DNA from: CAYTED01 sp964404075
GTDB taxonomy: Bacteria > Patescibacteriota > Minisyncoccia > Moranbacterales > UBA1568
Assembly (NCBI GenBank): GCA_964404075.1
Contig: CAYOIM010000004.1
Coordinates: 1-35,119 of the forward strand
Length of the DNA stretch: 35,119 bases
Direction of reading: 5' to 3'
In this document: positions 5,437 through 12,786 of the stretch, one piece after another
Layout of the letters: every line of letters begins with the position of its first letter
Numbering within the stretch: position 1 is the stretch's first letter
Made by a program: the position numbers and the translations under genes
Notes under the pieces: generated by a model
The model's database searches: none
The model's input: the letters and a program-made list of their open reading frames with translations, nothing else
Told to the model about the DNA's origin: nothing

Positions 5437-7779
5437 ATGCGCTATTCTTACAACAAATTGAAACAGCTCTCCGGAACGGAGAAATCTCCGAAAGAATTGT
5501 CGGAACTTCTCATTATGCGTGCGTTCGAGGTGGAGTCGATCGAACGACTCGGACACGGTTTGGAGAATGTCGTGGTCGGTCTCGTGCATTCGGTGGAGAA
5601 ACATCCGAACGCCGACAAGCTGAATGTGGCGCAGGTGGAAACGGATGTGGGAGTGACACGGCAGATTGTCTGTGGCGCACCGAATCTCGCGACGGGGCAG
5701 AAAGTCGCTGTTGCACTCCCTGGTGCGAAACTTCCGGGAGATGTTGTCATCAAGGAATCGAAAATCCGTGATGTCGAGTCGCAGGGGATGATCTGTGGAG
5801 CAGATGAACTCGGTTTTGGCACGGTACATCGTAGTATTCTCGTACTTCCAGAAGATGCGCCGATCGGAACGCTTTTTTCCGAGTATGCGGAATTAGAAGA
5901 TGTAATACTCGATATCAAAATCCTTCCGGATCGCGGGGTGGATGCGCTCTCGTATCGCGGGCTGGCGCGGGAAATCGCTGCGCTCGAGGGGCGACGGATT
6001 GCTTTCGAAATGAAGGAGCTGTCGAAGTATTTCGACAATCAAATCGAGATCAAATTGCCATCACCCAAATGTCTTCGCTATGCTGGCTTTCTTTTCGAGT
6101 CTGTCGAGCAGGGATCGACTCCGCTTCCACTTTGCTCATTTCTCCTTCGGAATGGTCTGCGATCGATCAGTACGCCGGTCGATATCACGAATCTGTTCTT
6201 GCTCGAGTACGGCCAGCCGATGCATGCCTTCGATGCCGATACGATCAGGGGGAAAGTTATCGTGCGCGATGCGGAGGAGGGCGAAACGCTTGAGCTTTTG
6301 AATGGCGACACGATCCTCCTCACCGTTCAAGACCTCGTGATCGCCGATGAGGAGAAAGTGCTCGCGCTCGCGGGCGTGATGGGTGGCATGAGTTCTTCGA
6401 TCACCGAAAAGACGAAGCGGATATTTCTCGAGATCGCGATATTTGAGGCGGTGACGGTGAGGCGATCACGCGTACGGCACAATCTGCAGACTGACGCGGC
6501 ACATCGCTACGAGCGGGGTCTCGATCCGAATATCTCAGGCGAGACATTTGCCGAGGTGGCAGAAATGTTTGAAAGATATTGCGGCGCAGAAGTTGCTGGT
6601 TTTAGCGATGTCTATCCGAATCCGGTTGTGGCGCAGACGATCGCGCTCCCCCTGAATCTTCCGGAAAAAGTCCTCGGCGTCCCGATTGGAAAGGATTTCA
6701 TTCAATTCTGTCTCGAGGCGCACGGTTGCACAGTGACTGGGGAGGGTGATGCCTTGCAGGTGATTGTGCCGACGAGGCGGCGAGATCTGCGTGATGCCTG
6801 GAATCTCGTTGAGGAGATCGGGAGAACCAACGGGTACGAAAACATTCCTGCGGTTGCACCGGTGCAGAGCCTCTCTCCTGTGGAAGAAAATAGGGAAAAA
6901 TCCTTTGAGCGATCCGTGAAACACTTCCTTGCGGCTGCCGGTTTCGACGAAATCATGTCGTACTCGTTTTATGGTCCAAGCGATGCGGAGAAATTTTCTC
7001 TGAGTCCGAGCGGACACCTCGCCTTGGCAAATCCCTTGAGTTCCGAGCTCTCGCTCATGCGGCCATCGGTGCTCGTGACTCTGCTCATGAAGGCGAGGGA
7101 GAATCTGCGCTACACTGATATGTTTTCACTGTTCGAATGGGGGAGTGCCTACAATTGCGCGACGGGTGACGGTATTCACGAAGAAAAAGAACTGGCGCTT
7201 GTCTTCTCGGCAGGGAAAAATGAGTCGCCGTTTTCGCTGTTCAAGGGAAAAGTTGAGACACTGCTTGATTTTGTGCATCACAAAAATGTGACATTCGAAC
7301 TGCTTTCGGAGGGGGCTGGAGTGTGGCATCCAATCAGGTCTGCGCGCATCATGGCAAACGGAAAGCAGGTTGGTACCATCGGCGAGATCGCCCCGTATAT
7401 TCTCTCCAAGTGGGGGATCAAGCGGCGCCTCGTCGCGGCACAGTTTTCCGTTCCACTTCTCTCAGAGCACTTTGGGGCTCCTGTGACTGCTACGGCTTTG
7501 CCGAAGTTTCCATTCGTCATACGCGACATCTCACTCTTCATCCCGAATAAAAAAATAACGGTCATGGCACTCGAGAAAGTGTTGCGCAATGCCGGAGCGC
7601 CGCTCCTTCAGGGAGTCGAGCTTTTCGATCGTTTTGAAAAGGAGGATGGCGTGAGTATTGCTTTTCACTTGTCCTTCGGATCAATGGAGCGGACACATAC
7701 CCAAGAGGAAATACAGATGGTCTTCGACGCGATGGTCGCTGCGGCGCAGGTCTCTTTTGCAGCGGAATTGAATCAGTGA
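5437..7779 (+). CDS. pheT: Phenylalanyl-tRNA synthetase beta subunit
   Basis: 780 aa, full length. Domains in order: EMAP/Trbp111-type tRNA-binding fold (~40-150; VEKHPNADKLNVAQV, IVCGAPNLATGQKVAVALPG), B3/B4 editing region (~210-380; RYERGLDP), B5 (~395-470; VVPTRRRDLRDAWNLVEEIGR), catalytic-like core (~480-680), and the C-terminal ferredoxin-like anticodon-binding domain (~690-780; FPFVIRDISLFIP and FHLSFGSMERTHTQEEIQ). ATG 5437 starts the conserved MRYSYNKLKQL. It forms the heterotetramer with PheS; the bacterial pheST order is kept. The stop is followed by the rnpB promoter. Confidence 0.97.
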   Translation: MRYSYNKLKQLSGTEKSPKELSELLIMRAFEVESIERLGHGLENVVVGLVHSVEKHPNADKLNVAQVETDVGVTRQIVCGAPNLATGQKVAVALPGAKLPGDVVIKESKIRDVESQGMICGADELGFGTVHRSILVLPEDAPIGTLFSEYAELEDVILDIKILPDRGVDALSYRGLAREIAALEGRRIAFEMKELSKYFDNQIEIKLPSPKCLRYAGFLFESVEQGSTPLPLCSFLLRNGLRSISTPVDITNLFLLEYGQPMHAFDADTIRGKVIVRDAEEGETLELLNGDTILLTVQDLVIADEEKVLALAGVMGGMSSSITEKTKRIFLEIAIFEAVTVRRSRVRHNLQTDAAHRYERGLDPNISGETFAEVAEMFERYCGAEVAGFSDVYPNPVVAQTIALPLNLPEKVLGVPIGKDFIQFCLEAHGCTVTGEGDALQVIVPTRRRDLRDAWNLVEEIGRTNGYENIPAVAPVQSLSPVEENREKSFERSVKHFLAAAGFDEIMSYSFYGPSDAEKFSLSPSGHLALANPLSSELSLMRPSVLVTLLMKARENLRYTDMFSLFEWGSAYNCATGDGIHEEKELALVFSAGKNESPFSLFKGKVETLLDFVHHKNVTFELLSEGAGVWHPIRSARIMANGKQVGTIGEIAPYILSKWGIKRRLVAAQFSVPLLSEHFGAPVTATALPKFPFVIRDISLFIPNKKITVMALEKVLRNAGAPLLQGVELFDRFEKEDGVSIAFHLSFGSMERTHTQEEIQMVFDAMVAAAQVSFAAELNQ

Positions 7780-7808
7780 AAGTGATTTTACAAGATATTT
7801 CCCGGCTC

Positions 7809-7837
7809 TTGTCAAGGGATATTATTGGTGATACAAT
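7809..7837 (+). promoter_or_regulatory. rnpB promoter
   Basis: TTGTCA (7809-7814), 17-bp spacer, TACAAT (7832-7837) with a TGA extension directly upstream. The start would be near 7844, about 40 nt before the first paired base of the RNA. Confidence 0.75.
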
Positions 7838-7912
7838 ACGAATCAAGGTTTTCAGTGCCGAAATATATGGTAACAGAAAGCCTTTTTTCATTCAAAACAG
7901 ACTGGATCATCG

Positions 7913-8035
7913 CCCCCACACCAATCGAGCTTTGCACGCGAATGCTGTCCTATTGGATTATGTAGTCATGAAGAATAGTATATTTTTCTTCATTGATGGC
8001 CATCGTATTTCATGGAAGCTCAATTGGTGTGGGGG
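7913..8035 (+). repeat. P3-position hairpin of RNase P RNA (stem arms A/A')
   Basis: Arms 7913-7932 and 8016-8035 share the 16-base core CACACCAATYGAGCTT and its complement with the hairpin at 8294-8422. Flanking pairs differ (CCCCC/GGGGG here, CCG/CGG there), which supports each arm's own partner. The 83-nt interior holds a small TGAAGAA/TTCTTCA hairpin. Confidence 0.85.
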
Positions 8036-8293
8036 AGGAAAGTCCGGACACTCAGCCGCTGTTTGACAGTGGCGAGGGTAGCGGGTAACGCCCGTCTCGG
8101 GTGACCGACGAGGTGCGAACAGTGACGCCGATGCCGAAAGGCAGAGGCCTCTTTCGAGAGGAATTCCGTCGAGAGACGGAAGTGAAACGGCTAAATCCTT
8201 ACCTGAGTGCAAGGTCGCGTCCCGATACCATCGGTGTGGGGAAGAACCGCTAGAGCCTCTTGGTAACGGGAGTCCCAGATAAATGATGGTCGT

Positions 8294-8422
8294 CCGCACA
8301 CCAATTGAGCTTTGTGCGAGCGCACAAGGAAGAAGCGCTCGAAAGTCATAAGAGCTTCACCGAAAAAGACAGCAGTATTTTTTTGTGACTCGCTGTGTTT
8401 TATAAGCTCAATTGGTGTGCGG
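8294..8422 (+). repeat. Extra hairpin between P2 and P4 of RNase P RNA (arms B/B')
   Basis: A 19-bp perfect stem, 8294-8312 with 8404-8422, enclosing 91 nt. In canonical type A RNA only about ten bases join P2 to P4 here. The interior is not obviously related to that of the P3 hairpin, although the stem core is identical. Confidence 0.85.
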
Positions 8423-8473
8423 ATACAGAATCCGGCTTACAGGTCTGTTTTGAATGAAACAAGGTTTGAAGAG

Positions 8474-8482
8474 TGCTATAAT
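8474..8482 (+). promoter_or_regulatory. Extended -10 promoter after rnpB
   Basis: TGC-TATAAT (8474-8482). It would drive the sugar transferase gene with a ~160-nt leader containing two palindromic repeats in opposite orientation. Confidence 0.6.
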
Positions 8483-8490
8483 TTATTGGG

Positions 8491-8525
8491 AGCGGTTGTT
8501 TCGCTTTTGGAGCGGTACAACCGCT
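8491..8525 (+). repeat. REP-like palindrome copy 2
   Basis: Outer stem AGCGGTTG/CAACCGCT with inner TCGCT/AGCGG (one G-T type pair). Paired head to head with the inverted copy at 8559. Confidence 0.85.
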
Positions 8526-8558
8526 GATTGAGGCTTTTCTTCTCTTTCTAATTTTTTT

Positions 8559-8598
8559 ACAGCGGACGCACCGCTCCAAAAGCGGAGCGACCGTTGTA
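8559..8598 (-). repeat. REP-like palindrome copy 3 (inverted)
   Basis: On the minus strand: AACGGTCG, CT, CCGCT, TTTGG, AGCGG, TG, CGTCCGCT. The flanks TTTTTTTAC and GTAAAAAAT lengthen the palindrome to roughly 8552-8603. Confidence 0.85.
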
Positions 8599-8651
8599 AA
8601 AAATCTCTCATCTTTTGGCGCTAGCCTCTATTTTCTAATCTCTTCTGCAAA

Positions 8652-10070
8652 ATGAAACGATCGGAAATCATTTTCGGCGCTCTACAGGTGCCGGTTGACT
8701 ATTGCATGATCGTGCTCGCCGCACTGACGGCTTTTTCTGTCCGCGATATCCCGCAGATCATCGCGGTCAAGGAGAAGCTCTACCATTTCCCTTTTCAGAG
8801 TTATCTCGAAATCGTTCTCCTCGTCGCGCCGTTCTTCATCCTCGTCTATGCGATCGAGGGGCTCTATCGCATGCGAGTTACGCGGAAATTCTGGCAGGAG
8901 GCGTTCGCCGTTTTCAAGGCAACCTCGCTCGTCCTCATCATGATGATCGTCGCGATCTTCCTGAAACGGGAATGGTTCTCGTCGCGGTTTATCATTCTTT
9001 CGGGGTGGATGCTCGCGGTCGTCTATGTCGTTTTTGCACGGTATCTGCTCCGCGGTGTCCAGCAATGGTTTCTCCTCAATCGGGGAACCGGCGTGCATCG
9101 CGTGCTCCTCATCGGGACGAATGGCAAGATCAAATCGATGCTCCGGATATTCAAGAGACGGCCATCGCTCGGGTACAAGGTCGTGGGCAATATCGAGGAT
9201 GCGAGCATCACCCATATCAAGGAGATCCGCGAGACGAAGGGCATCGATGAAATCATCCTCTGCGATCCGAGCATCACCGATTCCGAACAGGAGAAGTTGC
9301 TCGATTATTGCGAGATCAACAATATCGCCTATAAATACCTCCCGACGACGCTCCAGACATCGAGATTTTCTCTCACGGTGTTTAACGGCGAGCCGATGAT
9401 CGAGTTCGAGCATACCCCGCTTGACGGTTGGGGCAAGGTCGTGAAGCGGTCGTTCGATATCGTCGGAAGCATCATCGGCGTCGTTCTCTTTTCGCCGATC
9501 ATGCTTCTCATCGCTCTCGTCATCAAACTGGAGGATCCGAGCGGTCCCGTCGTGTACAAGAACGAGCGGCTCGGTGAAAATGGTGAGAAGTTCTTCGTCT
9601 TCAAATTCCGCTATATGCGATGGAAGTATTGCATCAACAAGGATAATCCTGATTTCGAGGAGGCGGTGGCGTATGAGAAGGAACTGATCGAGGAGCGGAG
9701 CGTCCGCAAGGGTCCCTTGTACAAGATACGGAATGATCCGCGGAAGACGAAGTTCGGCGCGTTCATCGAGCGGTATTCGCTCGACGAGCTCCCGCAGTTT
9801 TTCAATGTATTGTTCGGAACGATGAGTCTCGTCGGTCCCCGGCCGCATCAGGCGCGGGAAGTGGACAAGTACAAGGAATACCATCGCCGATTGCTCACTA
9901 TAAAGCCGGGCATCACCGGGCTCGCGCAGATTTCCGGCCGTTCGGATCTCCCGTTTGAGGATGAATACCGGCTGGATGTGTTCTATATCGAGAATTGGTC
10001 GCCCTGGTTCGATCTCTCCATCTGCCTGAAGACCATCGGCGCCGTCCTCCGGAGACGGAGGAATGGCTAA
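8652..10070 (+). CDS. Polyprenyl-phosphate sugar-1-phosphate transferase (WbaP/WcaJ type)
   Basis: An initiating enzyme of surface-polysaccharide synthesis: it moves a sugar-1-phosphate from a UDP-sugar to undecaprenyl phosphate at the inner membrane face. The 472-aa protein has four N-terminal membrane segments (residues ~15-125), a Rossmann-like CoA-binding-3 region (~145-250; RVLLIGTNGKIKSML), a fifth hydrophobic segment (~275-295), and the Bac_transf catalytic domain with KLEDPSGPVVYKNERLG, RYSLDELPQFFNVL, GTMSLVGPRP and KPGITGLAQISGRSDLPF. The sugar cannot be told from sequence. It opens a group with two GT4 enzymes and a Wzz-like protein, so it probably starts their repeat unit. Confidence 0.93.
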   Translation: MKRSEIIFGALQVPVDYCMIVLAALTAFSVRDIPQIIAVKEKLYHFPFQSYLEIVLLVAPFFILVYAIEGLYRMRVTRKFWQEAFAVFKATSLVLIMMIVAIFLKREWFSSRFIILSGWMLAVVYVVFARYLLRGVQQWFLLNRGTGVHRVLLIGTNGKIKSMLRIFKRRPSLGYKVVGNIEDASITHIKEIRETKGIDEIILCDPSITDSEQEKLLDYCEINNIAYKYLPTTLQTSRFSLTVFNGEPMIEFEHTPLDGWGKVVKRSFDIVGSIIGVVLFSPIMLLIALVIKLEDPSGPVVYKNERLGENGEKFFVFKFRYMRWKYCINKDNPDFEEAVAYEKELIEERSVRKGPLYKIRNDPRKTKFGAFIERYSLDELPQFFNVLFGTMSLVGPRPHQAREVDKYKEYHRRLLTIKPGITGLAQISGRSDLPFEDEYRLDVFYIENWSPWFDLSICLKTIGAVLRRRRNG

Positions 10071-10104
10071 TGGCGGTCTGTCGTTTTCTTTGGGTGACAA
10101 CAGG

Positions 10105-10113
10105 TGTTATACT
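10105..10113 (+). promoter_or_regulatory. Extended -10 promoter
   Basis: TGT-TATACT, about 90 bases before ATG 10205 of the holin-like protein gene. Confidence 0.5.
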
Positions 10114-10204
10114 GAGGGTGGATTTTTGGAGTATTTTTGTAAAAAAGTATCCCTCCATCTCCTCGCTTTTCATGATCTCGCTTCCCATCTCTATCCTCTA
10201 TTCT

Positions 10205-10549
10205 ATGTCCCTCATTGCCCGTTGGCTCATATCGGCACTCTCGTTTCTCGTCATCGCGAATGTCGTGCCGGGGATTCATGTCCAAAGCTTCGTGACAGCG
10301 CTTATCCTTGCGGTCGTGTGGGGCGTCATCACGATGATACTCAAACCGATTCTCCTTGTTCTCACGCTTCCGGTCAATATCCTGTCGTTCGGATTGTTTA
10401 CCCTCATCATCAATGGGTTTCTTTTTTGGGTTCTCGCCGGACTCGTGCCAGGGTTCACAGTCGTGAATTTCTGGACGGCCGTACTCGGCGCCCTCGCTCT
10501 CTCCATCCTTCATATGATCGTACACTTCGCCTTTCGAGAGAGGGAGTAG
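10205..10549 (+). CDS. Holin-like membrane protein (phage holin superfamily IV, PF04020 type)
   Basis: 114 aa, with four tight membrane segments: LIARWLISALSFLVIANVV, FVTALILAVVWGVITMIL, PVNILSFGLFTLIINGF and FWTAVLGALALSILHMIVHF. The pattern of KPILLVLTLPVNILSFGLFTLIINGFLFWVLA matches the small integral-membrane family once named mycobacterial 4TM phage holin, common on bacterial chromosomes and of unknown role. ATG 10205 is preferred; ATG 10172 is in frame and adds 11 hydrophobic residues. No Shine-Dalgarno site. There is no phage context, so lysis is unlikely. Confidence 0.8.
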   Translation: MSLIARWLISALSFLVIANVVPGIHVQSFVTALILAVVWGVITMILKPILLVLTLPVNILSFGLFTLIINGFLFWVLAGLVPGFTVVNFWTAVLGALALSILHMIVHFAFRERE

Positions 10550-10551
10550 GA

Positions 10552-10702
10552 ACTAGATAACAGATAATGGATATTAGATAGCAGATAGTAGTAGATAAAA
10601 AAGATGATAAAAAACAGATATAAGTATTTATCGGCTTTCAATATCTATTATCAAGTATCTAGTACCATTTCGGCATCCAATATCTAGTATCTCATATCTG
10701 CG
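10552..10702. repeat. AT-rich degenerate AGATA-type repeat array with inverted halves
   Basis: The left half (10552-10600) repeats AGATAACAGATAATGGATATT-like units; the right half (10640-10702) carries the complementary sense (TATCTATTATC, AATATCTAGTATCTC). The two halves can pair loosely across a central A-rich stretch. The same motif recurs at 12599-12643. It fills the whole gap between the holin-like gene and the first GT4 gene; no promoter stands out. Confidence 0.6.
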
Positions 10703-10709
10703 CTTCGCT

Positions 10710-11807
10710 ATGAAAATCGCTCTCGTTCATGATTATCTGGTGCAGTATGGGGGAGCGGAACGGGTGCTCGGGGCGTTTACGGAGATTTTCCCCGAGGCAT
10801 CGATCTTCACGCTCCTGTATGATGAGGATGCCATGCATGGCGTTTTTTCGGGGAAACGCATCCGTACCTCGTTCCTACAGAAGATTCCCGGCGCATTGAG
10901 GAATCATCGGGCTTTCCCCATGCTCATGCCGCTCGCGATCGAGCAGTTCGATTTCTCGGCATATGATGTCGTGCTTTCGGATTCGTCGAGCTATGCGAAG
11001 GGCATCCTCACGAGACCGGAAACGATCCACATTTGCTACCTGCATACCCCGACCCGGTATGCCTGGGATGATTGTCAGAAATATACGCAGGATTTCGGGA
11101 TTCCGTCGTTCGTGAAGAAGCTCGTGCCATTCTTCATGAATCCGCTCCGCTTGTGGGACCGTGCCGCCGCGGATCGACCGGATTTCATCATCGCGAATTC
11201 CGAGTTCGTACGGAGGCGCATTGAGAAGTATTATCAGCGGTCTGCGACGGTCATCCATCCGCCGGTCGAGGTCGGTCGTTTCTCCATCGCGAAGGAAGAA
11301 GATCGGAAGGATTATTTTCTCATGGTCGGTCGGCTCATCGCGTACAAGCGGCATGATATCGCCATCGAGGCATGCAATCGCCTGCGTATCCCGCTCAAGA
11401 TCATCGGTCGCGGTCCGGAGATGGATCGGCTGAAGAAGCTGGCGGGACCGACCGTGGAATTTCTCAGTCGGGTGTCGGATGAGGATCTGCCGAAGTATTA
11501 TGCCGAGTGTCGAGGGTTCATCTTTCCGCAGGAGGAAGATTTCGGTATCGTTGCGATCGAAGCGATGGCTTCGGGGCGTCCCCTCATCGCGTATCGCGGG
11601 GGTGACATCCCGGAGCATCTGGAGGAGGGAAAGATGGGGTTATTTTTCGATGAGCAGACGGCGGATGCCATCGTGAGGGCGCTTTTGCGATTTCGTGACA
11701 AAGATTTCGATTCGGAGTATATTCGCGAGAGGGCTCTCCGCTTCGATGCCGCCGTTTTCAAGGAAAAAATACGGAAGTATATAGCTGATGTCCTCGCAGT
11801 ATCGTAG
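10710..11807 (+). CDS. GT4-family glycosyltransferase
   Basis: 365 aa, two Rossmann-like halves of the GT-B fold. N-terminal acceptor half starts MKIALVHDYLVQYGGAERVL with the glycine-rich GGAERV loop; CYLHTPTRYAWDD follows. The C-terminal donor half has YFLMVGRLIAYKRHDIAIEA and the E-x7-E nucleotide-sugar motif in EEDFGIVAIEAMASGRPLIAY. It resembles WbaZ/WbpZ-like mannosyltransferases of O-antigen clusters, but donor and acceptor cannot be read from sequence. ATG 10710 lies directly after the AGATA repeat array and has no Shine-Dalgarno site. Confidence 0.9.
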   Translation: MKIALVHDYLVQYGGAERVLGAFTEIFPEASIFTLLYDEDAMHGVFSGKRIRTSFLQKIPGALRNHRAFPMLMPLAIEQFDFSAYDVVLSDSSSYAKGILTRPETIHICYLHTPTRYAWDDCQKYTQDFGIPSFVKKLVPFFMNPLRLWDRAAADRPDFIIANSEFVRRRIEKYYQRSATVIHPPVEVGRFSIAKEEDRKDYFLMVGRLIAYKRHDIAIEACNRLRIPLKIIGRGPEMDRLKKLAGPTVEFLSRVSDEDLPKYYAECRGFIFPQEEDFGIVAIEAMASGRPLIAYRGGDIPEHLEEGKMGLFFDEQTADAIVRALLRFRDKDFDSEYIRERALRFDAAVFKEKIRKYIADVLAVS

Positions 11808-11849
11808 CGATTGTTCCGCTTTTTGATCCGCCGGCTGGCGGAAACCGCT
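11806..11849 (+). repeat. REP-like palindrome copy 4 (diverged)
   Basis: Begins AGCGATTG TT CCGCT and ends ACCGCT, but the loop side is expanded and holds an extra CCGCCGGCTGGCGG palindrome. Its first bases overlap the TAG stop of the GT4 gene. Confidence 0.7.
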
Positions 11850-11883
11850 TGATTGAAATGTTTTTGCACCTTTTGTTTTTTTA

Positions 11884-11921
11884 GAGCGGACACACCGCCC
11901 CGATAGCGGAGTGACTGTTGT
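11884..11921 (-). repeat. REP-like palindrome copy 5 (inverted)
   Basis: Minus strand: ACAGTCA CT CCGCT ATCGG GGCGG TG TGTCCGCT. It is preceded by TTTTTTT and followed by GTAAAAAAT, as is copy 3, and is paired head to head with copy 4. Confidence 0.75.
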
Positions 11922-11980
11922 AAAAAATACACAACCTAAGCTCTCCCTCTCGCCCCTCACTTCTCATCTCGTTCTTAACT

Positions 11981-12619
11981 ATGGAACTCTACGAATACTG
12001 GATCATCCTGAAAAAGAAGCGGCGCGTGTTTCTCTCTACGCTTTGCGTATTCGTCATATCCGCAGGTGCTTGGCAGGTCGCTCAGAGAGATCGGTATGGA
12101 GCGACGCTCCTCCTCAATATCTCCCGTTCCGGATCCCAGCAGACGAGCGACTATACCTATGACGGATTCTATCGTCTCCAGGCGGATGAACGATTCGCGG
12201 ATACCGTGGTGCGGTGGATCGGTTCCCCCCGGGGCGCGGAGGATGTCCTCCGTGATGCCGGTATGGAGACAGGGACATATACGACGAAGGGTCTCACGCG
12301 GTTTTTCGATGTTGGGAGGTTGTCATCTCAGGTGATACGGGTGGAGTATATGACGACGAGTGAGTCATCGGCTGAAAAGATAGCCCAAGGGATGATGAGG
12401 GTGCTCAATCGATATGCCGAGGAGCTGAATCGCGAAGGAAAAGATCCGTCATGGTTCATCGTCGAAGGGGATATGCCGGTTATCCGTGATGCACGAATAC
12501 CATGGTGGCAGGCACTCGCGGTAGCATTCGCTCTCGGGGCATTTTTCGGATTTTGGTTTGCGATGTTTGCGGAGTATTGGGAGAAGCAGAAGGAGAAGAT
12601 ACTAGATACTAGATACTAG
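11981..12619 (+). CDS. Wzz-like chain-length determinant (polysaccharide co-polymerase)
   Basis: 212 aa with the PCP layout: an N-terminal signal MELYEYWIILKKKRRVF, membrane segment 1 (~18-34), a ~140-residue extracytoplasmic domain, and membrane segment 2 (~170-195; WWQALAVAFALGAFFGFWFAM), then a short cytoplasmic tail. There is no tyrosine-kinase domain. Such proteins set polysaccharide chain length with the Wzy polymerase or exporter; no wzx or wzy is in this window. The last codons (EKILDTRY) are written in the AGATACTAGATAC repeat that continues past the stop, so the C-terminus was probably set by repeat invasion. Confidence 0.75.
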   Translation: MELYEYWIILKKKRRVFLSTLCVFVISAGAWQVAQRDRYGATLLLNISRSGSQQTSDYTYDGFYRLQADERFADTVVRWIGSPRGAEDVLRDAGMETGTYTTKGLTRFFDVGRLSSQVIRVEYMTTSESSAEKIAQGMMRVLNRYAEELNREGKDPSWFIVEGDMPVIRDARIPWWQALAVAFALGAFFGFWFAMFAEYWEKQKEKILDTRY

Positions 12620-12643
12620 ATACTAGATATTGGATATCAGATA
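12599..12643. repeat. AGATACT tandem repeat at the end of the Wzz-like gene
   Basis: Three near-perfect AGATACT(A/G) units followed by AGATATTGGATATCAGATATG, the same degenerate motif as 10552-10702. It overlaps the last coding bases of the preceding gene. Confidence 0.7.
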
Positions 12644-12657
12644 TGAAAGGAGAAAGA

Positions 12658-12714
12658 CATTTCATTTTAACGGTCGTTCCCCTTTTGGAGGGGTGCGACC
12701 GCTGAAATGAAATG
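12658..12714 (+). repeat. REP-like palindrome copy 6 with extended stem
   Basis: Core 12669-12703: AACGGTCG TT CCCCT TTTGG AGGGG TG CGACCGCT. The inner stem is CCCCT/AGGGG where other copies have CCGCT/AGCGG, a compensatory change. Flanks CATTTCATTTT and GAAATGAAATG extend the palindrome to 57 bp. Confidence 0.85.
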
Positions 12715-12786
12715 AACGAAAGCTGAGAAAAAAGAGAGGGAAGCTAATTCTTGTATGAGAATGGGGAGGGGATTCTGAAATGGTAT

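Larger units (their letters stand above)
7886..8459 (+). ncRNA. rnpB: RNase P RNA, enlarged by two related hairpins
   Basis: The catalytic RNA that matures tRNA 5' ends. The universal core is present: GAGGAAAGTCCGG (8034-8046) and ACAGAATCCGGCTTACA (8425-8441) form P4, and AGATAAATGATGGTC (8278-8291) precedes the 3' strand of P2. P1 is a 17-bp helix, 7886-7902 with 8443-8459. P2 is GATCATC (7905-7911) with GATGGTC (8285-8291). P3 is a 123-nt hairpin closed by 20 pairs with one mismatch (7913-7932/8016-8035), and a 129-nt hairpin closed by 19 perfect pairs (8294-8312/8404-8422) is inserted between P2 and P4. The total of ~574 nt compares with 350-400 nt for usual bacterial RNAs. The specificity-domain hairpins between 8050 and 8270 look ordinary for type A. 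Confidence 0.95.

Noticed and set aside
8682..10100. A 472-aa open frame on the minus strand
   Set aside because: It is the antisense shadow of the sugar transferase gene: very rich in Asp, Glu and Arg, with no domain and no start signal. The plus-strand protein has clear family motifs.
10552..12643. A CRISPR array in the AGATA repeats
   Set aside because: Units are degenerate, 7-12 bases, without spacers of constant length, and no cas genes are in the window.
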